Part shown: piece by piece, positions 12,730 to 24,744 of the stretch
Position numbering within the stretch: position 1 is the stretch's first letter
How the letters are laid out: every line of letters starts with the position of its first letter
NCBI RefSeq assembly: GCF_037893015.1
Contig: NC_133664.1
Location: 128,012,478 to 128,076,477, forward strand
Length of the DNA stretch: 64,000 nucleotides
Direction of reading: 5' to 3'
DNA from: Macrotis lagotis
Taxonomy: Eukaryota > Chordata > Mammalia > Peramelemorphia > Peramelidae
The notes under the pieces: generated by a model
The model's database searches: none
Told to the model about the DNA's origin: nothing
The model's input: the letters and a program-made list of their open reading frames with translations, nothing else
Made by a program: the position numbers and the translations under genes

Positions 12730-14406
12730 AAAAAAAAAAATTTTTTTAAGATTTGCACTTCATTGTTTGCACTTCAAAAGACCTTGAGAAAGGTGCTAAA
12801 TCAAGAAACAATATTTTTTGTATACCTCTAAGAGAAATTGAAAGACTCTACCAGGCATTCCCTGAAAGAAATCCCAAAATGAAAACTCCCAGTCAAAACC
12901 TAGAACTCTCAAATCAAGAAGAAAAATAGTGTAAGCAAGCTTTAAAGAAATTATTCAAGTACCATGAAACCACAATCTAGATCACACAAGACTTAGTAAT
13001 ATCTGTTACAAAGAAACAAAAAACTTAGACCATGATATTCCAAAAGGTGAAGGAGTTAGGGTAATAACAACAATAACCTACCTACCCAGCAAAACTGAGA
13101 CTAATCCTTTTGGGGGGATAGGCAATGAACATTTAATGAAATAAAATATTTTCAAGCAATCCTGATGGGAAAAAAAACAGCTGAAAAGAAAATTTTATGA
13201 ACACAGAACTTTAGAGAAGGGGGAAAAGGATCATTATGAGGGCAAAAAAATAAGGAATTTAAGCAAAATTAAACTGTTTGCATTCTTTATATGGGAAGAT
13301 AATACATGCAACCCTGCAGAACTTTCACATCACCAGGGTTCTTAGAAGTTTAATTAGACAGAGACCCTGAATGTGATTTTATTATTTTGTAATTATCCTT
13401 TTCTGAGAAAAGGGACAAGGGAGAAGAAGAATGGGAATAATTATAGCACATAAATGGAGCATCAAGGAAGAATTCATTCATTGAAATAGACAGTAATGAG
13501 TGTCACACTCCAACAGGGAAGTAGGAAGGAAAGAGGTTAAGAGAAAGAAAGAGAAGAAAAAAAGAGGAAGAGTAGAATAAGAGAAATAGTGGTCAGAAGC
13601 AAAATAGACTCTTAAGGAGGAGATAAGGTTAAAAAATAGATGGGTCTAAGAGAACAGAATGGATTGAAACACAAAGTTGTCAATCACAACTGGAAAAGTA
13701 AAGGGCATGATGAACTCACTCATTAAATAGAAAAGGATGGCAGAACAGATTAAAAAGCAGAATCCAACAATATAACACTTCCAAGAAACAACATATTTGA
13801 AGCACAAAAAACATGCACAATAATAAATGGAGCTTTCCTTTAAATGATAAGAAATATCTATCTAAAACTTAAAGCAAGTATTTTTTTTTTGGAATGAGCT
13901 TAAGTTAGAACCCTTTATAAAATGATCGGAGCAAGAATTTCCATTATCATTACTTGTACTCAATATTGTACTAGAAATGCTAGCCATATTAATAAGACAA
14001 GAAAAAATATATTGAAAGGGTAAATATAGGCAATGAGGAAACAAAACTATTATTCTTTACAGATGAAATGATGGTTTACTTAGAGAAATTTAGGGAGTTA
14101 ACTTTAAAAACTAATAAAAAATTTAAAAATTTAAAAAGTAGAAACTTATTAAAACAAAAGCAAAGTTGCAGGATATGAAATAAATCCACACAAATCATCA
14201 ATATTTCCATGATTTACCAAACAAAACCCAGGAGGATATGGAAAGAGGAATATCATTCAGAATAATTACACATAATATAAAATACATAGGACTAAATCTG
14301 CCAAGACACACAGAACTATGTAAACATTCTTTGAATAAATATAGCTCTAAATAATTTAGGAAAGAAAAAAGAGCCCATATGGATAAAAATATTTCTAACA
14401 GTTGTA

Positions 14407-14450
<44 letters not shown>

Positions 14451-14770
14451 CTAGCAAAGAATTAGAAACTGAGATGGTACCCATCAATTGGAGAATGGCT
14501 GACCAAGAAATGGTATATAAATGTATCAAAATACTATGACCTATAAGAAATAATGAAGGAAATGGTTTCAGAAAAACTCAGTTAAGACTAGGAACTGATT
14601 TAAATGTTGGAGTGAGCAGAACTAGAAGAAGGACAATTTATACAATAATAATAATTTTGTAAAAATAATCTATTTTGAAAGGCAGCAACTCTGATCAACA
14701 CAATGACCAATTACAATTATAAAATACTCATGATGAAAAGCTTATCCATATTCAGAAAAAACTGAGAGTC
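12730..14770 (+). mobile_element. Heavily decayed L1 LINE spanning ORF1 end to 3' end
   Basis: Blocks appear in L1 order: ORF1 C-terminus (FKYHETTI..TQDL-like, about 12950-13000), inter-ORF text (acccagcaaaactgagac), ORF2 endonuclease region (about 13690-13800), reverse transcriptase region (about 13900-14330, 'ttgtactagaaatgctagcc') and an old L1 3' end (14455-14760). Large deletions and a TG tract interrupt it. Confidence 0.75.
14409..14450. repeat. (TG)n microsatellite
   Basis: TG run grading into TATG, inside the decayed L1. Confidence 0.97.
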
Positions 14771-14994
14771 TCAGAGTGCAAATTGAAATATATTTTCTTT
14801 TTCTATTTCTTGCTGGGAGTAGGGGAGACATATATGACTAAGAAGAAATTTGTTGTGCACATCTATCATATTTTTAATGGAATTTATTTTTCTTGCCTTC
14901 TCAATGGGTGGGAAGTAGAAGATAAAAGGAAAAGAAAGCTGAGCCTGAAGTCAAAAAAAACCTTTTTTTTTAAAATCTGACCTCAGATTTCTAG

Positions 14995-15170
14995 TAGCTA
15001 TGTAATTTAGTGAAAATCACTAATTTTTTTTTGCTTCAGATTCCTCATCTGTAAAATGGGATTAATAACATATTTACCTCCAAGTGTCATAAGGATTAAA
15101 TGAAAACAGAACCTAGCACATCATAGGTGTCATATAAATGCCAACCATTATCATTATTATCATTATTATC
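14995..15170 (+). repeat. MIR/THER-type SINE
   Basis: 'ttcctcatctgtaaaatggg' followed by 'aaggattaaatgaaaacaga' and 'agcacatcataggtgtcata', the 3' part of a MIR. Confidence 0.8.
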
Positions 15171-15839
15171 TCTCTACTAACTTAAATGAACTTGTTTACC
15201 TGAAGGATGCTGCAAAGAAAAAGAATAATGACTTTAAGCATTGCCTTTTATGTATACTATGGATGTCATCATGTGCCAGTCAACCTCACTAGACCTCACT
15301 TTCCTCATCTGTAAGATGAAATGGTTGAAGCTGGTCAAGTCTCATTAACCTTCATTTGTGAGACATAGTTCTCTTTAGCAATTTACATAAGTCTAAGGAC
15401 CTGTTTTTAGAATGTTTTTTAATAATTGAAGAAAATGTTAAATTGTAGTTAAATGTCCTTTAGCTTAGGACCAATGAATTTGGGTATGTGTGTGTGTGTA
15501 TGTATGTCCATGTTTATATGTTTATAGATATAGATATATGCTTATAATTATATTTCACTGTAATCATTTTCCTTTGTAATCCAATTTATTGTATTTTGTG
15601 TATTTACAAACATGATTCCACAAAAGGGTTTCAGCATACTACCAAAGGGATCCATGACACATAAGTTTAAAAATCTCTGATAAAAGTTTGTAATTTATTT
15701 CTTATCCAAGTTCTTGGACTCCCTGTAAGTCAATCAGCATTCAATGATTAAGTCACCAGCCTCACCTTCTACAGACCAGGTAGATTTGGAAGGGGTCTAT
15801 GCACTCGAGTCAGGAACCTCTGGACTAGATGACATGTAA

Positions 15840-16075
15840 AATCCTTTATACTCATAAAGTTAGAGCTAGAAGAGACTTGCTTCTAATCCAACTCTGATAT
15901 TTTACAGATGAGAGCACTGAGGCCCAGAGAGGAAAGAGGTCAAGTCCAAAGTTACATGGTATTACTTAACAGACCTGGGATTTACACTGAGAATCTTTCG
16001 CTCCAAATTCAGCACAATTTTTTTTTTTGCTGTACCACATCTGCCCACTTCCAGCTCAAATTCTATAACTCTACT
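15840..16075 (-). repeat. MIR/THER-type SINE
   Basis: 'attttacagatgagagcact' and 'gaggcccagagaggaaag' are antisense MIR text. Confidence 0.7.
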
Positions 16076-16173
16076 TATTCTCATGATAATCTTCCTGAGC
16101 TTCTGAAGCCAAAAAAATTCTGCCTGCTGACCATTATTCTAGTGGCAAGCCTTTCTGTTGAAAATTATAACCA

Positions 16174-16312
16174 GGGGCGGCTCGGTGGTGCAATGGATAA
16201 AGGAGTCAGGAGTACCTGGGTTCAAATCCAGTCTCAGACACTTAATAATTACCTAGCTGTGTGGCCTTGGGCAAGCCACTTAACCCCATTTGCCTTGCAA
16301 AAACCTAAAAAA
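16174..16312 (+). mobile_element. WSINE1-like SINE
   Basis: Full SINE with a short deletion in the head region, flanked by aaaattataacca at 16161-16173 and 16313-16325. Confidence 0.93.
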
Positions 16313-16325
16313 AAAATTATAACCA

Positions 16326-17099
16326 AAGGACAAGCTGTCACCTAGACCATTTGAAAGTCTTTCCAGTTTGGTAAAATCTACTAGCACCTGTCTTCCATAG
16401 TCATAGCCTTTGACTAACATTCCATGACTAACATGTTTCACTCTCTTGGTACTCCTTTTCTCCCAGTGTTTAATATTTTGTGCCATATTTGGGCCAAAAT
16501 ACAAATTTTACAAGGGATGAATTATAGTTTTAATTTGTTAGTTATTAACTACCCTATAAATGAACCTAAATTAACTAAATAACAAATAAAATTTGCAGAA
16601 AACATATATTTTTTTCAACATAATATCAGTAAAGGCAAAAATCATACAAACAATGTTTTTGAGTTACAACCTATACTATTGCAATATATGATAGAGTTCA
16701 AAGCAAACAAATTTACAACCTTGGTAAGTTTTCTTTTCCTAGACAGCATGGCAGATGATTACTACCCCAGATAACCTGTTGTAAATAAAAATTGCCTCAA
16801 AGAAACAGCAGACTTGCTCCTGATTCTCCAACTCACAACACCAGGAAAGACTTAAAAGTGAGACTACATAACCAGTTGAAGACAATTGAGTTAATTATTG
16901 TTGTCTGCTTCTATCTCCATGTAAGCATGGCTGTAGCACCAGATCCCTAGAGGTCTGTTACTCACCTCCTGCACACAACTCCTACAGTCAACTTCATCCA
17001 CTCCCATACCAAAAGAGTTAAACAACCTTAATATAAGAATATTGGTGCTGTTAGAGGAGAAACTACATGATGTCATAATTATTATAAAAGTTGACACTT
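16326..17099. other. No gene recognised
   Basis: AT-rich sequence, no known repeat or exon seen. Confidence 0.5.
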
Positions 17100-17350
17100 T
17101 TAGAAACTTTTCAGGTTTTCCAAGTAATTATGGAGATGACATCATTTGTAATAATCACAACAATTCTTTGAGGGAGGTGATGTGATTATTTCCTCATTTA
17201 TAAATGAAGAAATTGAGGTATTTAGTATCTTGAGTCCATTAATGGCTCACCAGGGTCATAAAACCAATAAGTGTCTAAGGCAGAATTTGAAACCAGATCT
17301 TTCTGACTTCAAAACCAGCACTCTCTCTGCTACATTACATTTATACAACA
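17100..17350 (-). repeat. MIR/THER-type SINE
   Basis: Antisense MIR text: 'cctcatttataaatgaagaa' through 'gtctaaggcagaatttgaaa'. Confidence 0.65.
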
Positions 17351-17519
17351 AGTTGAAAAAAAAACTGAGACATAGGAATCTAGGGTTTTAAGATGGTCTA
17401 GGCAATTTCCTACTAAAACAAAAAAGAAAGAATTTTAAAAGAGTAAATTTTTAAAATCAGTTAAGAAAATCTGACCAATATGTCAAAAACAGTTGGTACT
17501 GTATGTATATTCACAATCT

Positions 17520-17965
17520 TCTGCCTCCAACCTCTGAAAAGAATGGTATGTGAAGTTATCTTCCAACACCTCTTTTTTGGCACTAAGCTTAGTCATTATA
17601 ATTTCACAATTCAATTTTAATTGTTTTAATTGTTCTTTCCATTTATTTCATTGTAGTCATGTAAATTATTTTTCTATATCTAGTTACTTATCATTGGTTA
17701 GTTCATATGCATCTTCCTAAATTCCTCTATATTCATCACTTCAAACACTTCTTACAATGCAGCAATTTTCCATTACATTTGTGTATCATAACTTGGTTAA
17801 CCATCCCCCCCATCAATTCTAGTTTTTTGCTACTTAAAAAAATACTGCTTAATATTTTGATGTATAGAAGAGTTATTCTTTTTGTCACTGAATTCTTGAG
17901 ATACAGTAATACAAATTGCTTTCAGAAATTTGATAGTTCAGAACTCTTTTCACTACATAAATAGC
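17520..17965 (-). mobile_element. Old L1 LINE 3' end
   Basis: Antisense of an older L1 tail: 'cattacatttgtgtatcata', 'aaccatcccccccatcaat' and 'ttttgctacttaaaaaaat' match the usual order. Confidence 0.6.
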
Positions 17966-18345
17966 ATATTTCATTTTATCCTCATAGTTACCCACAGAGG
18001 CAGAACAGATACTATTTCCATTTCATTGTCTAAGAAACCAAGATTCAGAGTTTTAGCTTTTTCTGTCTTGGTTTTCCCATCTAGAAAATAAAAATGATGG
18101 TGACAATTTCCATTTCTATATGAGGATATCCAAGAAATTAGGTCAAAGAATTTTGGATCTAAAGGTACCTATAAGATCATCCAATCTAACACTTTCATTT
18201 TTCAGATGCAACAACTGAGTCCCAAAGAATTTAAGTGACTCACCTAAGATCATACAGGTAGTAGTAAATAACCAGTCAGGATTCTTAGATTCAGGATGTC
18301 TGCCTTCAAATCTAATGCTCTTTCTACTAGCCCATTTCTATCAGG
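17966..18345 (-). repeat. MIR/THER-type SINE remnants
   Basis: 'tttttcagatgcaacaactga' and 'gtgactcacctaagatcata' in antisense MIR arrangement. Confidence 0.6.
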
Positions 18346-18654
18346 AAGCTAATATCCACTGAACACCACAAATGAAAAACCAAAAAGTTTAAAATAAATG
18401 AGTATTTACAGGTCCCCTTTCAAATTTATGATTTGCAATGATTGCTTACTAACCTTGTCATCAGTGACACATCATAGACAGGTTATGTGAGTTAATCATC
18501 AGAATGCAATGAAACTTGGGTGGAGCATAACTAGATGGTAAGTGTCTAGGAATTCCCTGAGGAAGCAGTTATGAGTCCCATTAACTATAAAGAACAGCAG
18601 CTTGAGATCTCATTTCAGATCCATCATCATCTATAACAAAAATGTTAAATTGTA

Positions 18655-18905
18655 GTTGTTAGTCATTTTATACAGTGATATACTACTCGTTATGGCCCAA
18701 TTTGGGATTTTCTCAGAAAAGATACTAGAGTGGTTTGCCATTTCCTTCTCCAGTTCATTTTACAAATAAGGAAACTGAAGAAAACAGGGTTGAATGACTT
18801 GCCTGGAGTCACACAGCTAATACGAGGCCAGATTTGAACTTAGAAAGATGAATCTTGCTAATCCCAGGTGTGGCACTCTAGACACTGTGCCACCTAGTTT
18901 TCCTG
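18655..18905 (-). mobile_element. tRNA-type SINE with RTE-like tail
   Basis: Antisense of the MAR1-like SINE: 'gtttgccatttccttctcc', 'gacttgcctggagtcacac' and a head ending 'gtgccacctagttttcc'. Confidence 0.75.
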
Positions 18906-19004
18906 TGATGAACTAAACTTTCTCTAATTCATTCCAGATGTGACTTTGGGCAAGTTATCAGTACCTCTTGAACTCAACTTTCTCATATATAATATGAGAG
19001 GGTT

Positions 19005-19270
19005 GAAATTTTCAGTTGTGCCCAACTCTTTGTGATCCCTTCTAGTGTTTTCTTGATAGAAGTATTGGAATGGTTTGCTATTTCCTTCTCCAGATCCTTT
19101 TATTTGTGTACCTAATTTATATGTACCTAGTTATTTATGTTAGTTCTTCCTCTCCTGCCTGTTATACTACAAGCTCCATAAAAAGACTGTTTTTGTCTTT
19201 CTTTATATCCTTAGGACTTAACAGAGTTCTTGACACATAATAAATTCTTAATAAATATTCTGGAACTTAT
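19005..19270. repeat. RTE-like SINE tail fragment (-) and an L2-like tail (+)
   Basis: 19005-19100 repeats the 'gtttgctatttccttctcc' tail in antisense. 19140-19270 reads as an L2-type 3' end ('acaagctccataaaaagact', 'aataaattcttaataaata'). Confidence 0.5.
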
Positions 19271-19799
19271 TAGGAAAGATAATAAATTTAGATAAGACCA
19301 GATCCTGTGCTAAGGAAGCTTTCAATTTAATGACTTTATTGACAGTCATTGCTATTAAATGACAGAGCCATTGCAAGAATCCAAACCCAGACACCTTTCA
19401 TTTCAAGTCCCTCTTCTAAACAATGACAAAATTGTAAACTATCTTTATCATGGAACCCCATCCTAGCTTCTGTTCAATGGCACAACCCAGGTTCCTGACC
19501 TCTCTTGACCCACTCCCCATTAAATTTTATTTGAGTGCTTGGCTTGGTGACTACAGAGCAAGTCAGATTAACTTAATTATAAGATGTTAATAGCTGACCC
19601 TGACTTCTTGCTATAATTAAAAGAAATATTTTCATTTTAATTGAAACTTCAAAGGCTTTCAGGAGAAAATAACCCAATTTCTTCCACCTTACTTGGGAAG
19701 AGAGGAAGTATTTTTAGACCCCCTCCGACCATACCATTTAAGTATTACTAACTTTGCTGATGGGTAAATTAGGTCTGATAAATATCATTGATCTTACTT
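19271..19799. other. No gene recognised
   Basis: Mostly unique-looking sequence; a weak MIR-like trace lies near 19350-19420. Confidence 0.45.
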
Positions 19800-19985
19800 C
19801 TCCATGATTCCCATGAGAGTAAGAACTACATTTTTCTATCTCTTATCATTGGAACCTACTTCCATGAACACAATTGTGAGTTCCTTGAAGACAGGACCTT
19901 TCTTTTTCCGATCTTTGTATTCCCAGTCTTTAGCACATAATGGATGCTTAATATTTATTGGTTAATTATATTGACTGATGGATTA
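19800..19985 (+). repeat. L2-like 3' tail
   Basis: 'tgtgagttccttgaagacag' then 'agcacataatggatgcttaa' is typical L2 tail text. Confidence 0.6.
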
Positions 19986-20209
19986 TGGACTGATTGGAAA
20001 TTGGGTCATTTCTAATTTTTTTTTAAATAGAACAAGAGGAATTAAGGAAGAGTGGCCACGTGAAGATAAGAAAAATAGCTTCACTGTCTCCTGGTTTGAT
20101 CCTAGAAATCTGGGGATAGGAGGGTGGAGCAAGAAGTGAGAGAAGTTGGCTATTGAAACCTACCCATAGCACACAAATCTTTAATTAATTGGAGAAAGTA
20201 ATTACAGAA

Positions 20210-20500
20210 GACAGAGAGTTGAATTTGAGTCAGAGAACCTAAGTTTGAATCCAACTTTGCTCTCACTACCTATGTGACTTTGGGCAAGCTATCTGATACC
20301 TCTGGTCGGTTGTATTCAATTCTTCATGACCTCATTTGGGGTTTTCTTGGTAGAGGTACTGGAGAGGTTTGCCATTTCCTTCTCCAACTCAATTTATAGA
20401 TGAGGAAACAGATAAATGGGAGGCCAGATTTAAACCAGGAAGATGAGTCTTCGTAACTTGTTTCATGGCATTGTACCACCTCCTGTTCCAAGGGTTGAAC
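20210..20500. repeat. Two SINE remnants in opposite orientation
   Basis: 20210-20310 is a plus-strand tRNA-like head ('gtgactttgggcaagctat'). 20320-20490 is a minus-strand RTE-like tail and head. Confidence 0.55.
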
Positions 20501-20754
20501 TAGATGACCTTTAAAAACTCTTGCAATTACAAATCTAATTCAACTGATTAAGTAATAATCATGAGAAGGGTGGGAGAAACCTACTCAACCAGAATGAATT
20601 GAACTAGACCTAATTTGTGGAGAATGAGGCAAGGGAGTTATTCCTTCAGTATATTTCTCCTCCCAGAGTTGCTCTCCCACTTCCCTTCCCACCCACACCC
20701 TTATACTAGTGGATATTATTAGTCAAGCATTGTTTTTTTGGACTTCATTCTCCC

Positions 20755-21220
20755 AGAGAACCATGTCATCAAGAAAGTAATGCCATGATGTGCAATTGAA
20801 TTGGATTTAAGTGAAGGAGGGCTAAACCAAGTCATCAGCCTCACTGTCTCCTCTAGACCCATTTGACCCAGGGCAGGATATAGATCAGGATGACTGGAGA
20901 TGACCCCAGATGCAGTGGGAGACCTAGACCATTTTGAATTAAGGTTTTTTCCCCCAGGCCTCAGTTTGACTAAGGCTAGTTTAGAAAGAAATGAAGCAAA
21001 GAATAGTCTCTTTTACCTTGTTGGGTTTTTTTAAAATCAATTTGAGAAAGGAAGATCTTCAGGGTTTCAGGCCAAAATAGTAACAATTGCTTTTTATTGC
21101 TCACGAAGAGTCATCAGAGCCCAGTCAATGAACCAATGAGGCTTGGGCTGGGACTTTTTCCTAGTCAATAAGTAATAGCCAAAGTGATTTGGGTTTAAGA
21201 CATGGTTTTTAAGACAGAGT
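20755..21220 (-). repeat. Composite interspersed repeat, copy B
   Basis: Colinear partner of 11905-12400, clearly related over about 450 bp with small gaps. Confidence 0.65.
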
Positions 21221-22192
21221 TCTTGAGTATATCACTGTCAGGCCGAGGGTAACGTCTTTACAGTGGCTTGGAATTCTGTTAAATATTGGTTCTGATTGTT
21301 AAGAGTCTGCAAAAAGAGGGAATGGTGAAGACCTTTGTGAAGCACTGAAAGAAGGCTTTGAACAAAGTTTTGAGGAGTACGAAATATTTCATAATTCCAT
21401 TCATACCACTTCTGATAAAGTATATTTTTGCTCAATTTCCAGGATTGATTATAATCTATGTAATGGAAATTAACATTCTAAAGCAGTTTTCTTCTTGATG
21501 GGACTGGAATTTATCATCCAAAATTAATTTACCTAGTCTTTATCTTACAAAATGAAAATAAGTGAATAAAGAAGATGAACGTACATTGTTCTGTTTTGTT
21601 TTTAATCAAGTCCCAGAAGCAGTATATTCTTCGTGTCAACACATGGACACATAAAGACAGAGTATTTCCAAGATTATATATTAGGTTTATAGTAGCAGAG
21701 CCCTGGAGTTAAGATTGGCACTTGAAACTGCCCTTAGTGGTAATGTGATAGCATAATTCAGGGTCTCATTCTTCATCCATTGATCTAATCAGATGCTTGG
21801 AGTGTTTTTATTGTTAATTCTAAAGTGATATTCATTATTTTCCAAATGTTGAATCATTCTTGCAACAATATAAATTCAACTTGGTCATAGAAAATATTTT
21901 TGACATATTGCTATAGTCAACAAGATAAGATTTAATTTATCTTTAAATGTAGTTTCATTTCTCATAGAGGCAGCATGTCATAGTAGTCAGAGAGCTCTGC
22001 TCTGCCTCTGACAGAATTTTGTGAACTAACTTAGGCTTGACTTTACCTCTCAAGAACTATCTAAAACTATAAAGTGTAGAACAAGTGTATTAAACTTTGG
22101 TAGAGGAAGTTCCCAATGGCAGTGAAATCACAGCTTAAGTGCCTTTTCCTAGCAATCAACATTTATGAAGTGCTTAAAATACAAAAAGAGTC
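21221..22192. other. No gene recognised
   Basis: Unique-looking sequence with a MIR-like trace near 21970-22070. Confidence 0.5.
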
Positions 22193-22207
22193 AAAAGATA
22201 GTCCCTG

Positions 22208-22356
22208 GGGGCCGCTAGGTGGCGCAATGGATAGAGCACCAGCCCTGGAGTCAGGAGTCCCTGAGTTCAAATCCAGCCTCAGACACTTAATAATTACCTA
22301 GCTGTGTGGCCTTGGGCAAGCCACTTAACCCCATTGCCTTGCAAAAACCTAAAATG
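22208..22356 (+). mobile_element. WSINE1-like SINE
   Basis: Near-consensus SINE flanked by aaaagatagtccctg at 22193-22207 and 22357-22371. It sits in an older repeat. Confidence 0.95.
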
Positions 22357-22371
22357 AAAAGATAGTCCCTG

Positions 22372-22985
22372 ACCTCCAGGAGTTGACAATCTAGTGGGGA
22401 AGAGAGCAAGCAAATACATACAAATAAGATGTATATTAAATGAATAAGAAGTAAGGGAGAGGAGGTATAAGAATTAAAAAAGATTAAGAAAAGTTTCCTG
22501 TAGAAGATACTAGAGTCAGAGTGGAGGAAGGAGAGTATTTCAGGCATGGAGACAATCAGAGAAAATGCTTGAACCCAAGGATGGAGCATTTTGTTCATAT
22601 AACAGCCAAAAATCTAGTGTCACTGGATCAAAGATTTGGGATGGAGCAAGGAAAAGACTGGAAAAGGAGCTAGGTTATATAGGGCTTTTAATGCCAAACA
22701 AAGAGCTTTATCTTGTATTTGCTCCTAAAGGCAATAGGAAGTTGTTGGAATCTGTTGAGTAGTGGAGTGACATGGTCAGATTTATGCTTTAGGAAAATCA
22801 TTTTGGGAAGTAAATGAAAAATGGATTAAAATGGGGAGAGAGACTTGAGGCAGGTAGACCCACTAGCAGTCTAGCAGAGTTCAGATATGAAGTAAGAGAG
22901 ACTGCACCAAAGTAGTGATAATATCAGAGGAGAGAAGAGGGCTTAATCAGGAGATACTACAAAGGTGAAATCAACAGGCCTTGGC
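22372..22985 (+). repeat. Old interspersed repeat, family not assigned
   Basis: Same family as 56215-61430: 'tttcaggcatggagacaat', 'tggagtgacatggtcagat' and 'cttgaggcaggtagaccca' are its blocks. It begins before the SINE insertion, around 22140. Confidence 0.6.
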
Positions 22986-23311
22986 AATAGGTTACTTATA
23001 GGAAAGAATTCTCTGTCTTCACTACTTCTCTTCTCTGCTAAGTCTTATCTTTGTTACTCAGAGATAAGCTAGAATGCTACACTTGCTCCAACTTTTCTGC
23101 ATCCAGAAACTTGGAATTTTATTCATTCCTTTTCACATAGGTTCTTCCTTTTATTGCAACTTACAATGGCTTCAATGGACTTAAGCAGGTATAAAGGCTC
23201 TGTTAAACTTGGTCTTGATTGATTCAGTCAAGAAGTTTGGATCTTTGTTTATTTGTTTTTTACCTAACAAAAATAAGTTACTTTTAATTGTATGGGATAA
23301 TCAATGGAGCT

Positions 23312-23362
23312 CCTTGTGTGTGTGTGCGTGTGTGTGTGTGTCTTTGTGTGTGTGTGTCTCAA
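23312..23362. repeat. Imperfect (TG)n microsatellite
   Basis: Interrupted TG run. Confidence 0.9.
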
Positions 23363-23454
23363 ATTTTTATATGTGTGACCATGGTACAGTGAGAAAAGTG
23401 CTATACTTGAAAGTAAGTATAGCAACTGTGAAACATATTTTTGTATGTGTGCAT

Positions 23455-24000
23455 GATATATAAAAATTATATTATATATAATATATATTTATAATATTAT
23501 ATGTTATAATAATTATATTTAATAATTAAATTTACAGAAAGACAGCCCTTGTACTAAAAAGGCAAACATTATTTAGAAGATGCTATCAGAATAATACAAA
23601 TCCAAGTTATTAAAATTTCAAAATTAATATAATAAAGGGATGCTATGTTAACTATTCTTAAAAGTTAAAAGTTTTTTTTTTTATCAAGAAAGAAGTTTTC
23701 TTCAACCTCTTTTTCTTATTATCTCACTTGTTCTCTTTCCACATTGGCAACTTCCAGTCTCCCTCAAAATCACCATCAAAAAAATAGTTATATTAGAGGT
23801 TTTTAAGATTCCTCTGAGAAAGTAACAATTTTTACTACAACTATTGGTGATACAGATTTATCCCAGTCACATGAATACAAATTAAATTAATTAATATGTT
23901 ATATATTATAACATATGATATATGAATATATTATTTATATGAATATATAAGGAATATATTATTGTATGTTATATATACATAAACCATAAATAAACATAAA
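23455..24000. other. AT-rich low-complexity stretches
   Basis: Palindromic ATAT-rich runs at 23455-23530 and 23880-24000; no gene between them. Confidence 0.6.
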
Positions 24001-24039
24001 TGAATAACTGCTGCTTGTAGCAGTAATGAACTGGAACTC

Positions 24040-24370
24040 CACTGAATCATAAGAATTAGAGATGACCTTCCAAGAGCTCATCTATTTTAACCCTGTCATT
24101 TTCAAGACTGAAGAAACTCAGGCCTGGAGAAATTAACTCTTCTCTGCTCACATAATGACAGAACTAAGATTTCCATTCAATCAGTGGAATAGACTCAAAG
24201 ATCATGTAGTCTAGTTCCTACATATGGGGGGGGGGGGGAAAGGAAAAGAAACCCAGAGGGGTGAAGGAATTTGTGCAAAATCACATAGGGAGTAAGTAGT
24301 CGAGTTCAGATTGAAAATTCTGACTCCAAGAGTAGAACTTTTTTCACTCTACCATGCTGCCTGATTCCTG
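24040..24370 (-). repeat. Two MIR/THER-type SINE remnants
   Basis: Antisense MIR text ('actgaagaaactcaggcct' and 'aacccagaggggtgaagg') with a 12-base G run near 24230. Confidence 0.55.
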
Positions 24371-24595
24371 TCCTTCAATTTCCTGAAGTACCTTGTGAAA
24401 CATCTGAGGAAAATTAAATTCTGTACAATATAATTTAGAGATCTCAGTGTATTTTATTAAAATGTAATAATTTGACATTTAAAACCCATGCATACTATTA
24501 CAGCCAAAAATAAATCAAAATACAAAAACTTACAGGCATATCTGAGCTACAGCTAAGGAAGCAGTCTCAGGTGTTTTTTTCAGAATCTTCAAAGA

Positions 24596-24732
24596 TAGTG
24601 GGGTGGCTAGGTGGCTAGGTGGCGCAGTGGATAAAGCACCCGCCTCAGACACTTAATAATTACCTAGCTGTGTGGCTCTGGGCAAGCAACTTAACCCCAT
24701 TTGCCTTGCAAAAAACCTAAAAACAAAAAAAA
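24596..24732 (+). mobile_element. WSINE1-like SINE lacking its box B region
   Basis: The head passes directly from 'gataaagcacccgcc' to 'tcagacacttaataattacc', so about 40 bp with the inner promoter box is missing. The duplication aatcttcaaaga flanks it (24584-24595 / 24733-24744). Confidence 0.9.
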
Positions 24733-24744
24733 AATCTTCAAAGA

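Noticed and set aside
22208-22356. tRNA gene (A and B box-like text)
   Set aside because: It is the tRNA-like head of a SINE with target duplications, not a folding tRNA.
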